Origin: Cytobacillus firmus NBRC 15306
GTDB lineage: Bacteria; Bacillota; Bacilli; Bacillales; Cytobacillaceae
DNA: 42,133 nt
Reading direction: 5' to 3'
NCBI RefSeq assembly: GCF_001591465.1
Contig: NZ_BCUY01000030.1
Coordinates: 1 to 42,133 of the forward strand
The notes under the pieces are model-generated. The model was not told where the DNA came from and did no database searches. It worked only from the letters and a program-made list of their open reading frames with translations. Both the position numbers and the translations under genes were made by a program. Position 1 is the first letter of the stretch, and each line of letters opens with the position of its first letter. Positions 1 to 7,163 of this stretch are shown here, piece by piece.

Positions 1-72
1 GATTTTTCAATTCTTTATTATATTTTTCTAACAAAGTATTATTATTCTATATTATGGAAAAAAGGAGAATTT

Positions 73-777
73 ATGAAAATGTTCAAACGTAGTATTTCTT
101 TACTAATGGTTGTATTGTTATGTTTTTCTATTATCAACCCGGCTTTAGCTAATGAAAGTCATGACCTTTCTTCGAATGTGGAAGAAGTGGCAGGATGGGA
201 ATTTGAATATGATAGTTTTGAAGAAATACCAGCAGAATTATTAGAGCTAGGATACTATTCCAAAGATGAGATAATTTATATTCCTGCCGAATATCAAAAT
301 CCATATCATCCTGATACAATTGGTACTACTTATTATCCATATGGTAATCCACAAGAGAGTGAATTTCAAACATTAGCAATTGGTGCAGCAGCAGGTATAT
401 ATGTTATTCCTGGAATAGGACAAGTAGCAATAACTGTAACTGGAGCTCTTGTAATAGGTGGTGCTACAATTGCAGCAGGTTCATGGCTTTATAATAAAGT
501 TGCTGCATATTTTGCAGAAAAAGCATATGAAAAGGCAAAGAAAGATGGTTCTAAGACATCAAATCACTCAACGCAATCGACCTCAACAAAATCGTCCTTA
601 CCTACAACAGGGAAGGCTTTATCTTCAAAGGATTTAAAAGATAGTAAAGGTGTAAAGCAGAGAAGATATTATGATAAAAATGGAAAGGCTGACTTAGATA
701 TTGATTACCGTCATGCTGGAAATTTTAAATTCCCACATAGACACACCTGGAAAAACGGAGTGAGAAGCGGGCATTAG
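73..777 (+). CDS. Secreted toxin-like protein with glycine-rich membrane segment
   Basis: A 234-residue protein. Residues 1-26 form a typical signal peptide (MKMFKRS, hydrophobic core, cleavage near ALA-NE). Residues about 100-146 are hydrophobic and rich in Gly and Ala, like membrane-spanning segments of secreted toxins. A Ser/Thr-rich linker follows (about 160-180). The C-terminal 50 residues are basic and carry an acidic/His pattern: D209, D211, H214, H222, H224, final GH. This tail resembles the short C-terminal toxin modules of Gram-positive polymorphic toxins (RYYDKNGKADLDIDY then FPHRHTW); that is recollection, not a search result. AAGGAG lies 8 bases before ATG. A small gene follows 13 bases later, the usual toxin-immunity layout. 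An enzymatic activity cannot be named. Base composition is more AT-rich than the genes from 3 kb on, which suggests transfer. Confidence 0.6.
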   Translation: MKMFKRSISLLMVVLLCFSIINPALANESHDLSSNVEEVAGWEFEYDSFEEIPAELLELGYYSKDEIIYIPAEYQNPYHPDTIGTTYYPYGNPQESEFQTLAIGAAAGIYVIPGIGQVAITVTGALVIGGATIAAGSWLYNKVAAYFAEKAYEKAKKDGSKTSNHSTQSTSTKSSLPTTGKALSSKDLKDSKGVKQRRYYDKNGKADLDIDYRHAGNFKFPHRHTWKNGVRSGH

Positions 778-790
778 GAAGGTGATATAA

Positions 791-1078
791 ATGAATGGAC
801 AAAAAAACTTTGATGACGTTCCTGCGGGTGGGAGTATTAGCTATCAACAACTGTTAATGTATTTGGAACAAGGAAGAGAAATTGAATTTACTTATATGGA
901 TAAAGAATTTTTTATATCTAAATCGCCAGAAGGAAGAGCTATATGGAGTGGTCAAACAATGGTAAGTGAAAATTTTAGTGAAGATCATATCTCCCTATTA
1001 GAATTAACGAAAATAGACGGCACTTCTCTGGCCGATTTATTTAAACAAAATAAAATCGAAATTTCTACTGTATTTTAG
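791..1078 (+). CDS. Small acidic protein, probable immunity partner
   Basis: A 95-residue cytosolic protein with no signal peptide or membrane segment. It has many Glu and Asp residues, whereas the tail of the preceding protein is basic, as is common for immunity proteins. AAGGTGAT lies 7 bases before the ATG, and the spacing to the upstream stop is 13 bases, so the two genes share a transcript that ends at the terminator at 1095. I do not recognise the family. Assignment as an immunity protein is inferred from size, charge and position. Alternative: an unrelated regulator or chaperone of the secreted protein. Confidence 0.5.
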   Translation: MNGQKNFDDVPAGGSISYQQLLMYLEQGREIEFTYMDKEFFISKSPEGRAIWSGQTMVSENFSEDHISLLELTKIDGTSLADLFKQNKIEISTVF

Positions 1079-1094
1079 ACAAATTTGATAATAT

Positions 1095-1130
1095 AAGGGA
1101 AGTCTTTTTAGAGAGGCTTCCCTTATTTTT
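1095..1130 (+). terminator. Rho-independent terminator of the toxin/immunity pair
   Basis: Perfect 8-bp stem AAGGGAAG / CTTCCCTT followed by ATTTTT. Confidence 0.8.
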
Positions 1131-1167
1131 AAATTTTTAAATTTAATCTGTCTTTAGATATGAAGTC

Positions 1168-1443
1168 TTATAATATTCCTTGTATTGTTAACCATTGTTC
1201 AAAATTCTTAGAACCATCATTAAAATCTAGTTCTTCAATTTCAACTGAAAAAATTCTTGTACCAAAGCCTTTTAGAGATATATCGTTTTCATGAATAGTT
1301 TTTTTTAGTCCATAAAAATGGAAATCAAAAAAGACGTCCCAGGTTGCTTGTGATTGTCTTTTAAGAGCAACAGTTTCTAGATCAAACCCTTTTTCATAAT
1401 ACCCTAAGTGCATATGGTATCTATCATCATATAACACTTTCAA
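1168..1443 (-). CDS. Orphan 91-residue protein
   Basis: Family not recognised. The protein is rich in aromatic residues (Tyr, Phe, Trp) and acidic, with no signal peptide or membrane segment. The start chosen is TTG at 1443, preceded by a strong AAGGTGGGGG ribosome binding site. It converges on the toxin/immunity pair and shares its AT-rich composition, so it may belong to the same island, perhaps as a second immunity-type protein; that is speculation. It may also be an unrelated orphan. Confidence 0.45.
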   Translation of the reverse strand: MKVLYDDRYHMHLGYYEKGFDLETVALKRQSQATWDVFFDFHFYGLKKTIHENDISLKGFGTRIFSVEIEELDFNDGSKNFEQWLTIQGIL

Positions 1444-1592
1444 GCACCCCCACCTTAAATTTCAAGTCTGAAAATCCCAACATGCAACAATTCAATTATT
1501 TATATTTTTCTTTTAAAGATGTGCTTAATATTCACTGGAAGCCATTTACATCTGCTAATAAATGTAGAATTTTATGTAAGATTATTGAGGTG

Positions 1593-2084
1593 CTACTCTG
1601 CATCAGAAATTCTTTTTCTGACTGGTACATATAAATCCACCTTGCATTTCCCTTCTGCATCTTCAGCAGGATTATTCATATTAAATTCAAGGTTATGTCT
1701 AACGTAATCCGGCTCATATCTACTATTTGGCAGCCATTCTCCAAACATGTACTGATAGGCATTATGCAATTTATCAGGGGTATCATAGAATGGATAGAGA
1801 GCGTAATCCCCTGCATCAATTTTTTTAAACATTATTTCCTGATGCTCCTCTTTATTAAAGCCTTCAGGAATAGTAACACAGGCATCGTGGCGGCAATCCT
1901 TGCTCTCCACCAGATCAGGATTATCCAATGATATGCCAATGAAAGATTCCTGCGGAGGATATAATCCATGATTGTTTGCCCATCCAATCAATCTTCCCCA
2001 ATGATCCTGCGGCTCAAAATAACTTCCGGTGCGCCTGATATACGCTACTTCTGTTTCAGGCAATTTCTTAACAATGATCTCCAT
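1593..2084 (-). CDS. GyrI-like / AraC-effector-binding domain protein
   Basis: A single-domain protein of 163 residues with the GyrI-like small-molecule-binding fold: opening EIIVKKLPETEVAYIRRTGSY (a strand followed by the YIRRTG turn), FIGISLDNPDL, CRHDACVTIPEG in the middle, and the closing strand KVDLYVPV. Family members bind drugs or peptides (SbmC/GyrI in E. coli protects gyrase; the same fold is the sensor domain of AraC-type regulators). There is no DNA-binding domain here, so it is a stand-alone binding protein or binds a partner. Start: the ATG at 2084 has GGGGGA 8 bases upstream, whereas the ATG at 2093 lies inside that binding site and is rejected. Confidence 0.75.
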   Translation of the reverse strand: MEIIVKKLPETEVAYIRRTGSYFEPQDHWGRLIGWANNHGLYPPQESFIGISLDNPDLVESKDCRHDACVTIPEGFNKEEHQEIMFKKIDAGDYALYPFYDTPDKLHNAYQYMFGEWLPNSRYEPDYVRHNLEFNMNNPAEDAEGKCKVDLYVPVRKRISDAE

Positions 2085-2173
2085 TTTAAGCATCCCCCTT
2101 ATTGAATTATTTCCCTTGAGTTGTTTTCTCTATCTTTCTTAATATTCCTTCTCCAATTTCATTTTTTCTCCAA

Positions 2174-2207
2174 CAAAAAAGCGCGCAGCTTTTATGCTGT
2201 ACGCGCC
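2174..2207 (-). terminator. Terminator of the cell wall hydrolase gene
   Basis: On the minus strand GCGCGTACAGC and GCTGCGCGC pair around a short loop, followed by TTTTTT. Confidence 0.75.
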
Positions 2208-2738
2208 TTATATAGCAAATGCATGGTTGCCTATTTTTTTCACAACTTCACGTGAAAAGATCCACTGGCTTGTGGCTGTTTCAGGGTTATAAAAATATAG
2301 GAACTCTTCGTTTTGCTCCTTGTCAATAAGAGCTGTCTCAACGGCCTTAACTGCTTCATTACTTGCCTGTTCATTGATTGAACCATTTTGAACAGGTTCG
2401 AAAGCATTCTTCTGATAAATAACATCTTTGACTGTATCCGGGAATTGTTCGTGCTCGACACGATTCAGAACCACGTCAGCAACCGCAACTTTCCCTTCAA
2501 ACGGCTCCCCTTTTGCTTCAGCCTGTACAAGACGTGCAAGCAGCTTTTTTTCTTCCTCTTTGATGAAGCGATTATCAGTTGATGATGACTCTTTCACGTC
2601 AACCTCAACTTTTTTATATGTTAATGTTTCTGCAGCTTTCTGATCCACTGTCTCAGCATCAAAATGATCAGCAGGAAACATGCTATATGAACCCATAATA
2701 AGTGAAATGGCAGCAACAAATGTTACTAAATTTTTCAT
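2208..2738 (-). CDS. SleB/CwlJ-type cell wall hydrolase (Hydrolase_2)
   Basis: A 176-residue exported hydrolase. An N-terminal signal (MKNLVTFVAAISLIMG) is followed by a charged linker to about residue 60 and the Hydrolase_2 domain: LLARLVQAEAKGEPFEGKVAVADVVLNRV, with the conserved E of AEAKGE as the expected catalytic acid, then FPDTVKDVIY, FEPVQNG and a C-terminal FYNPETATSQWIF segment. Family members are spore-cortex lytic enzymes or vegetative muramidase-like hydrolases (YkvT type). It lacks a peptidoglycan-binding repeat, so it is the short form. AGGAGG lies upstream of ATG within a leader that can fold over it (see 2740-2803). Confidence 0.85.
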   Translation of the reverse strand: MKNLVTFVAAISLIMGSYSMFPADHFDAETVDQKAAETLTYKKVEVDVKESSSTDNRFIKEEEKKLLARLVQAEAKGEPFEGKVAVADVVLNRVEHEQFPDTVKDVIYQKNAFEPVQNGSINEQASNEAVKAVETALIDKEQNEEFLYFYNPETATSQWIFSREVVKKIGNHAFAI

Positions 2739-2739
2739 T

Positions 2740-2803
2740 TGTAAACCTCCTGTTTGTAGTTTTTAGGCAAAAACAGGCCATCTACAAGGCTAACAGGTTT
2801 ACA
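2740..2803 (-). promoter_or_regulatory. Leader hairpin that can mask the ribosome binding site
   Basis: A perfect 9-bp inverted repeat, TGTAAACCT / AGGTTTACA, spans the 5' leader. The 3' arm includes the GG of the AGGAGG binding site and ends just before the start codon; the 5' arm carries the complementary CCT. Inner bases TGTAG / CTACA can extend pairing. Seen in sequence; a regulatory role is inferred. Confidence 0.45.
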
Positions 2804-2966
2804 GTAAGAACTCATTAGTGAATCAATGGGAGAATTACCAGTAAAGAAATATGAAAATTCAATTTGCTCTATTATTATTTTAAGATGTATATTATAGTAT
2901 GCCTTGAAAAATAAATAATTAAAAAAATGGTTAACAGCCTGGAAAATGAATGAGGTGTTAAAATAA

Positions 2967-3191
2967 TTGAAAGTGCTTGAAACAGATCGATTAATTCTTC
3001 GCAAGTTAACACCAGATGATGCAGCATTCATTCTCGAACTTTTAAACGAACCTTCATGGATTCGTTATATTGGCGATAAAGGTGTACGTACGCTTGAGGA
3101 TGCTAAGAGCTTAAATTGTATGCATCCAAAAAATGAATTCTTGAGGTATATTTCGAGGTGTCTCCCCTCAACCATTAAAAATTTAGAATAG
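2967..3191 (+). pseudogene. Truncated GNAT acetyltransferase (RimJ/RimL type)
   Basis: The first about 46 residues are a clear GNAT N-terminus of the RimJ/RimL class: ETDRLILRKLTPDDAAFILELLNEPSWIRYIGDKGVRTLEDAKS. Full-length relatives are about 170-180 residues and contain an acetyl-CoA loop (Q/R-x-x-G-x-G/A), which is missing. After residue 46 the reading frame continues into unrelated sequence and stops at 74 residues, exactly where an inverted repeat (3156-3202) begins. The start is TTG at 2967 with TGAGGTG upstream. Interpretation: a gene remnant whose 3' three quarters were lost or replaced. Confidence 0.75.
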
Positions 3192-3202
3192 GGCAGACAC
3201 CT
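3156..3202. repeat. Inverted repeat AGGTGTCT...AGACACCT at the pseudogene break
   Basis: Arms of 8 bp (AGGTGTCT / AGACACCT) continue into CCCC / GGGC, giving an 11-12 bp imperfect palindrome with a 20-25 base AT-rich loop. It sits between the acetyltransferase fragment and the 3' end of add. GGTGTCTG-type palindromes recur in many Bacillus genomes; whether this one is a member is recollection. It may also act as a weak add terminator, although no U-run follows. Confidence 0.55.
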
Positions 3203-3208
3203 TCTTTG

Positions 3209-4210
3209 TTAGATATCCATTAAATATTCCATGAGTTTTTCCTTTGTCCCTTCATCCGCAAAAGAAGCTTTCACACTATTTGTGTAAATTTGTTTATAAT
3301 CCTCAGCACTCATAGCGAATTCCTTCGAAACAATATCACATTCCTTTGCCATTGTTGTATCAGATACCGTTCTGTTGTCCGTATTAACCGTTACTTTTAT
3401 TCCATCCCGATGGAAGTCGTAAATTGGATGATCACTGAATTGGTTAACAGCTTTTGTTTGAACATTGCTGGTTGGGCACATTTCAAGCACTACCTGTTTT
3501 TCCTTTACAAGCCTATAAGCCTCTTCACAGTCTTTAATAAATACACCGTGTCCAATTCTTTCAGCCCCCAGCCATTCAACTGCCTCCAGCACATTTTGAC
3601 CGATTCCCGTTTCACCGGCGTGGATGGTGACTTTATAGCCATATTCTCTGGCCAGCGCGATCGGTTCAATGAATTTTTCGCAGAACCCTTCCTCCTCGGA
3701 AGCACATAAATCAATGGCGACAACCCCTCTTCCAAGGAATTCCTTTCCCTTTTCGACTACCTCAAATGCACTTGCCACACTCATCGTTCTCATGCATGAC
3801 AAAATGACATTTCCATTAATATCAAATTCTTCTTCAGCTTCTCTCATCCCTTCAATCACACTTTGGATGATTTCTTCTACGGATAATCCCTTTCGAGTAT
3901 GAAGCAGAGGGGCAAAGCGGACCTCCATGTATTTCACGTTTTCCTTTGCTGCATCTTCAAAAAGCTCATAGGATATTCTTTTCAAATTTTCTTTTGACTG
4001 CATGACCAAGTTAGGAATGGAGAATCTTTTTAAATATTCATCCAGGGATTCGCAATCCAACGGGGCAATTAGTTCTTCTTTGATTTTTTCTTTATCAAAA
4101 GAAAGCAGGCTGATGCCTTCTCTCTTTGCGATATCAATGATGGTTTCTGGTCTGACACTCCCGTCCAAATGGCAGTGAAGTTCAATTTTAGGCATAATTG
4201 TAAAATTCAT
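3209..4210 (-). CDS. add: Adenosine deaminase
   Basis: Converts adenosine (or deoxyadenosine) to inosine and ammonia in purine salvage, in the cytosol. The 333 residues match the family length. Metal ligands are seen in KIELHCHLDGS (HxH, residues about 11-13), VTIHAGET (His about 197) and VTVNTDNRTVSDT near residue 274 (Asp ligand). The catalytic Glu lies in HAGET, and ERIGHG and CPTSNVQT complete the active site. AGGAGGTCC lies close before ATG. It is a single-gene unit whose leader contains an adenine-type purine riboswitch with an overlapping terminator, so expression should rise when adenine is abundant. Adenosine deaminase is absent from B. subtilis 168 but present in many other bacilli. 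Confidence 0.95.
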   Translation of the reverse strand: MNFTIMPKIELHCHLDGSVRPETIIDIAKREGISLLSFDKEKIKEELIAPLDCESLDEYLKRFSIPNLVMQSKENLKRISYELFEDAAKENVKYMEVRFAPLLHTRKGLSVEEIIQSVIEGMREAEEEFDINGNVILSCMRTMSVASAFEVVEKGKEFLGRGVVAIDLCASEEEGFCEKFIEPIALAREYGYKVTIHAGETGIGQNVLEAVEWLGAERIGHGVFIKDCEEAYRLVKEKQVVLEMCPTSNVQTKAVNQFSDHPIYDFHRDGIKVTVNTDNRTVSDTTMAKECDIVSKEFAMSAEDYKQIYTNSVKASFADEGTKEKLMEYLMDI

Positions 4211-4235
4211 TTTTGGACCTCCTAGTTTTTTTCAC

Positions 4236-4297
4236 AAAAAAAAATTCCTGATCACGAAGAAAATACAGAACATGTATCTTCTTCGTAATCAGGAATT
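4236..4297 (-). terminator. add: Terminator arm of the add riboswitch (expression platform)
   Basis: A nearly perfect stem of about 25 bp (arms 4243-4267 and about 4273-4297) is followed on the minus strand by nine U residues. The 5' arm contains the 3' strands of riboswitch helices P3 and P1, so ligand-bound aptamer and terminator exclude each other. Confidence 0.85.
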
Positions 4298-4346
4298 ATT
4301 GGTTCCTGGTAGAGACCTCCAAACCATATTATTGGAGTTATACGAA
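4282..4346 (-). ncRNA. Adenine-specific purine riboswitch aptamer
   Basis: Read on the minus strand: P1 UUCGUA...UACGAA; P2 CUCCAA...UUGGAG with loop ending AUAUGG; J2/3 UCUCUACC, one base off the usual UUUCUACC; P3 CAGGAA...UUCCUG with loop CCAAUAA. The discriminator base corresponding to position 74 is U (GAUUAC, coordinate 4288), which in this family selects adenine; guanine sensors have C. Architecture and loops match the purine aptamer closely. Terminator overlap predicts an ON switch like B. subtilis pbuE. Confidence 0.9.
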
Positions 4347-4410
4347 TGAAAGTATTTCATTAGGTTTTTTAAAAGGATAAATAATATTATCTTTTTTGTC
4401 AATCACTTAC

Positions 4411-5433
4411 TCAATTTTTTAACAGCTCTTCAATATGCCCTATAGCCCCCTGAAGCCGATTCTTGTAATCGCCGCTCAGGATTTTATAATCAATATTATG
4501 CTTTCTCAGCAGTGCTTTTAAGGCCTCGTTGTTTTGAAGTCTTACCTCATTCTCTCCATGAACCCGAAGTCCATCATCCACCCATTTCACATCAGGTTCA
4601 AGGTATAGCCACAGGTCATAATCCTGCAGACTTGCTATTTCATCCAGCACTGTCTGATGCTCATTGTTGTATAAGTTGGAGTAAAATTGAGTCACGATTG
4701 CCTCCGTGTCGATAAAAACAACCTTGTTCGCTTTTTCAATCGCCTTGATTTCTTCAAGCTTATGGCCATAGGCAATTTTGTGGTAATCTTCCTTAACCAT
4801 AATCCCATCGCAGCCGCCTAATTCTTCACATACGGTTCGGCCATATTCCTCAACATAGGAAGTGTTGTAGATTTTAGCAAGATTTCTGGTCAAGGCAGAT
4901 TTCCCGCAGCTTTCAGTTCCCACCACTACAACCTTTTTAACGAAATAAGGTTTAACAAAGTCAGGGATGTACTCCCAATAAAGAAATACGCCTTCATTAC
5001 GGATTGCTGTTGCCGAAATATTCACATGTCCCCGATTGGGATCAATCAATTCGTGTTTGGCCTCTGGATAAAGTTCATTAAAAATATCGTTATATTCATA
5101 TTCTGAACTAAATACATAATCAATGCGCTTTCCAATTGCCTTTTTTATATCCCTGGCACCCTCAGCCCAATTGTAATCTTCATTCCCCTGATCGTCTTTA
5201 ATGGAAATGACCTTAACATGCGGCATATCTTTAGTTAATTGACTGAGCCAGCGCAAACGGATATGTGGCGGAATATAAGCCATTTTAGAATGCTCGCACA
5301 ATTGCCTGTCACGCACTTCGCTATGGGACAGCACAACGTACAGTTCGTCAACGATGGATGAGGCCTGAACGATGGCATAGACATGGCCAAGATGCAGGGG
5401 AAAAAACTTTCCTCCAATAAACCCGACTGTCAT
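4411..5433 (-). CDS. nadR: NadR-type NMN adenylyltransferase / ribosylnicotinamide kinase
   Basis: A bifunctional NAD salvage enzyme of 340 residues. The N-terminal nucleotidyltransferase half has GGKFFPLHLGHVYAI (GxFxPxHxGH motif) and later NISATAIR (the ISxTxxR signature). The C-terminal kinase half begins near residue 168 with the P-loop VVVGTESCGKSAL and has FIDTEAIVTQFY as its acidic catalytic site. It phosphorylates nicotinamide riboside and then adenylylates NMN to NAD. Unlike enterobacterial NadR it has no N-terminal helix-turn-helix, so it is not itself the repressor. Its ATG directly abuts the stop of pnuC, with AGGAGAGGG inside the end of pnuC. It is the last gene of the nrtR-pnuC-nadR operon. 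Confidence 0.9.
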   Translation of the reverse strand: MTVGFIGGKFFPLHLGHVYAIVQASSIVDELYVVLSHSEVRDRQLCEHSKMAYIPPHIRLRWLSQLTKDMPHVKVISIKDDQGNEDYNWAEGARDIKKAIGKRIDYVFSSEYEYNDIFNELYPEAKHELIDPNRGHVNISATAIRNEGVFLYWEYIPDFVKPYFVKKVVVVGTESCGKSALTRNLAKIYNTSYVEEYGRTVCEELGGCDGIMVKEDYHKIAYGHKLEEIKAIEKANKVVFIDTEAIVTQFYSNLYNNEHQTVLDEIASLQDYDLWLYLEPDVKWVDDGLRVHGENEVRLQNNEALKALLRKHNIDYKILSGDYKNRLQGAIGHIEELLKN

Positions 5434-6129
5434 TTAAACCCTCTCCTTATTCTGTATCACATATAATTTCCGCCAGTTAAAATAGCCATAAATACTGTTG
5501 ACCAGGAAAGCCGTCCACATGACTAACATTGAAAAGTCATTGCCGTCCTGTGTGATGAGAGCACCCGCCCAAAGGATAATGGATAATACATTAACGGAAA
5601 TCCATAGGAGCCATTGCTCTGCAAATCTCTTCAGCATCAATATTTGAGCAGTAATAGAAAGAACGTTTGTAGCTGAGTCCGTCCAGACAAAATTGCCTTC
5701 TAAATATTTAAGAAAAAAACCATATCCAATCGTAAGTACAACAATAGATACTACTGTATAGAGCCAGCCCTTTTTAGTCAGGCTTCTAACTTTCACATCT
5801 TCCCCATTAACATCCCGATTTGTTTTATGCTTTCTCCACAGATAAATTCCTATAAATTGAACCGGAAAATAAAACAGGGCATTGAGCATGGCTTCTCCAT
5901 AAAGACCATAACCGTAAGCAATATAAGCATAAGTTAGGGTCTGAATGATGCCAAAGTAATAGTTGGCAATCTTCCCCTTTGCCACCAGCACCACACATAA
6001 CATGCCGCTTATGGATGAAATCAGGCCAAGCAGTGAATCTGACCAGGCAAAGAAAAGATAAATGTTGACCAATGTAAATGTGATTAGCCATATAATTTCA
6101 AACCGCGTCCAGTTCTTAAAAATCCCCAT
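5434..6129 (-). CDS. pnuC: Nicotinamide riboside transporter PnuC
   Basis: A 231-residue integral membrane protein with about seven hydrophobic segments. PnuC hallmarks include an early W-rich segment (WLITFTLVNIYLFFAWSDS), the SLLGLISSISGMLCVVLVAKGK region, NYYFGIIQTLTYAYIAYGYGLYGEAMLNALFYFPVQFIGIYLWRKH, and the C-terminal LMLKRFAEQWLLWISVNVLSI substrate-site helix. It admits nicotinamide riboside by facilitated diffusion; trapping depends on the kinase domain of NadR encoded next. AAGGGGAGAG lies 8 bases before the ATG. Confidence 0.93.
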   Translation of the reverse strand: MGIFKNWTRFEIIWLITFTLVNIYLFFAWSDSLLGLISSISGMLCVVLVAKGKIANYYFGIIQTLTYAYIAYGYGLYGEAMLNALFYFPVQFIGIYLWRKHKTNRDVNGEDVKVRSLTKKGWLYTVVSIVVLTIGYGFFLKYLEGNFVWTDSATNVLSITAQILMLKRFAEQWLLWISVNVLSIILWAGALITQDGNDFSMLVMWTAFLVNSIYGYFNWRKLYVIQNKERV

Positions 6130-6159
6130 GTGAATCTCTCCCCTTATATGACTTGCTTT

Positions 6160-6924
6160 TTACCCTTTCAGCTTATTTCTATATACGGACACAATCGGCT
6201 GAAAGTCATTAAAACGATAAAGCTGGGCCGGCGTCTTGGAATAACGGTTTGATTTCTTATGCTTTCCGTTTTCCGATACCGCTTTAATAAAAGGTAATGT
6301 CGGAGCTTTTCTGAAAAAGGCAGCATCAGTCGAGATCGAAGAATCATCCAACACCGTCAATAAGACCCCCTGAAGTTCAGAAAGCACAAATTCATCAGGA
6401 AGAAAATGCTTGGCCAGTGTTGTCAGCGCCATATCTTTTTTAATAAACCAAAGTGCATCATCGATAATAGTCCGATGATCAAATGCAAGATCAAGTTCAA
6501 CTGCTTCTTCAAGTGAAAATAGCTCAATTTCAGATGCATCATACGTTTTTTTCCGGCTCCTTAATGCCGCTTCATTTGCGATAACATAATGTGCATTAGA
6601 GATTATCCATCCCCGCTGATCCCGGCCAGGCGAATCGTAGACACCAAAATGCTTTATTTTCAGTCCATCCACCCCGGTTTCCTCGGCTAACCTTCGCTCT
6701 GCTGCCTGAAACGCTGTCTCATAGGGACGTACAAATCCACCGGGGAGTGCCCACTTTCCTGCTTCCATGTTTGGATTTCCTTCATGGTCCAGTTCACTTC
6801 TTTTAATCAGCATGATTTTCAGCTCTTTTTTGGGAGGTTTATACTCTCCAACTTTTTCAGATGTGATTGTAAAAACCGCAATATCACTTGTATAACCGTC
6901 TGGTGTAATAAATTGATTCTTCAA
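6160..6924 (-). CDS. NrtR-like Nudix-domain transcriptional regulator of NAD salvage
   Basis: A 254-residue protein with an N-terminal Nudix domain and a C-terminal winged-helix of the NrtR kind (about residues 165-250, FVLSELQGVLLTVLDD...FFRKAPTLPFI). The Nudix box is GFVRPYETAFQAAERRLAEE followed by TGV; the usual RE is RR, so one of the metal-binding glutamates is replaced by arginine. ADP-ribose pyrophosphatase activity is therefore probably lost and the domain likely kept as an ADP-ribose sensor, as known for NrtR repressors. It heads the operon with pnuC and nadR. A consensus-like promoter and a 19-bp palindrome precede it, so it probably represses its own operon. NrtR is recognised from architecture and neighbours. 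Confidence 0.8.
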   Translation of the reverse strand: MKNQFITPDGYTSDIAVFTITSEKVGEYKPPKKELKIMLIKRSELDHEGNPNMEAGKWALPGGFVRPYETAFQAAERRLAEETGVDGLKIKHFGVYDSPGRDQRGWIISNAHYVIANEAALRSRKKTYDASEIELFSLEEAVELDLAFDHRTIIDDALWFIKKDMALTTLAKHFLPDEFVLSELQGVLLTVLDDSSISTDAAFFRKAPTLPFIKAVSENGKHKKSNRYSKTPAQLYRFNDFQPIVSVYRNKLKG

Positions 6925-6942
6925 ACTGATTCACCTCTTTTT

Positions 6943-6961
6943 AATTAACATATTGTTAATT
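6943..6961. promoter_or_regulatory. Palindromic operator candidate for the NrtR-like regulator
   Basis: AATTAACA-TAT-TGTTAATT: two perfect 8-bp arms with a 3-base centre, located at about +3 to +21 relative to the predicted start site, between promoter and ribosome binding site. The position suits a repressor. Confidence 0.6.
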
Positions 6962-6970
6962 GTTTATTAA

Positions 6971-6999
6971 AATATATTCCATAATTTGCTGTTAGTCAA
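6971..6999 (-). promoter_or_regulatory. Sigma-A promoter of the nrtR-pnuC-nadR operon
   Basis: On the minus strand: TTGACT, 17-base spacer, TATATT. Confidence 0.7.
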
Positions 7000-7097
7000 G
7001 ATAGTTTTTCATTCATATGCAAAAATAAGCTGCCCATTTAATTGAGCAGCTGAAAAAGCGAGATATTTTCGTGTATACCTTAATTTTATTGAAAAGA

Positions 7098-7158
7098 AAA
7101 AGGTGCTTTTCCCCCTCAGTCATGATCGGATACACTGAAGGGAAAAAACACCTTTTTT
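7098..7158 (-). terminator. Terminator of the glcD-like/BASS operon
   Basis: Long hairpin on the minus strand: AAAGGTG and GGGAAA / CCCTTCAG arms facing CTGAGGGGG and CACCTTT, followed by TTCTTTT. A second small hairpin (GCTGC...GCAGC, 7030-7051) lies beyond it. Confidence 0.7.
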
Positions 7159-7163
7159 CCTAT

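Noticed and set aside
610-630. LPTTG in the secreted toxin-like protein, like a sortase signal
   Set aside because: It is about 40 residues before the C-terminus but is followed by a polar, charged domain and not by a hydrophobic segment with a basic tail, so it is not a cell-wall anchor.
2735-3031. Minus-strand frame of 98 codons in the spacer before the hydrolase gene
   Set aside because: It overlaps the acetyltransferase remnant and the hydrolase leader, has no binding site, and its content is low-complexity AT-rich translation.
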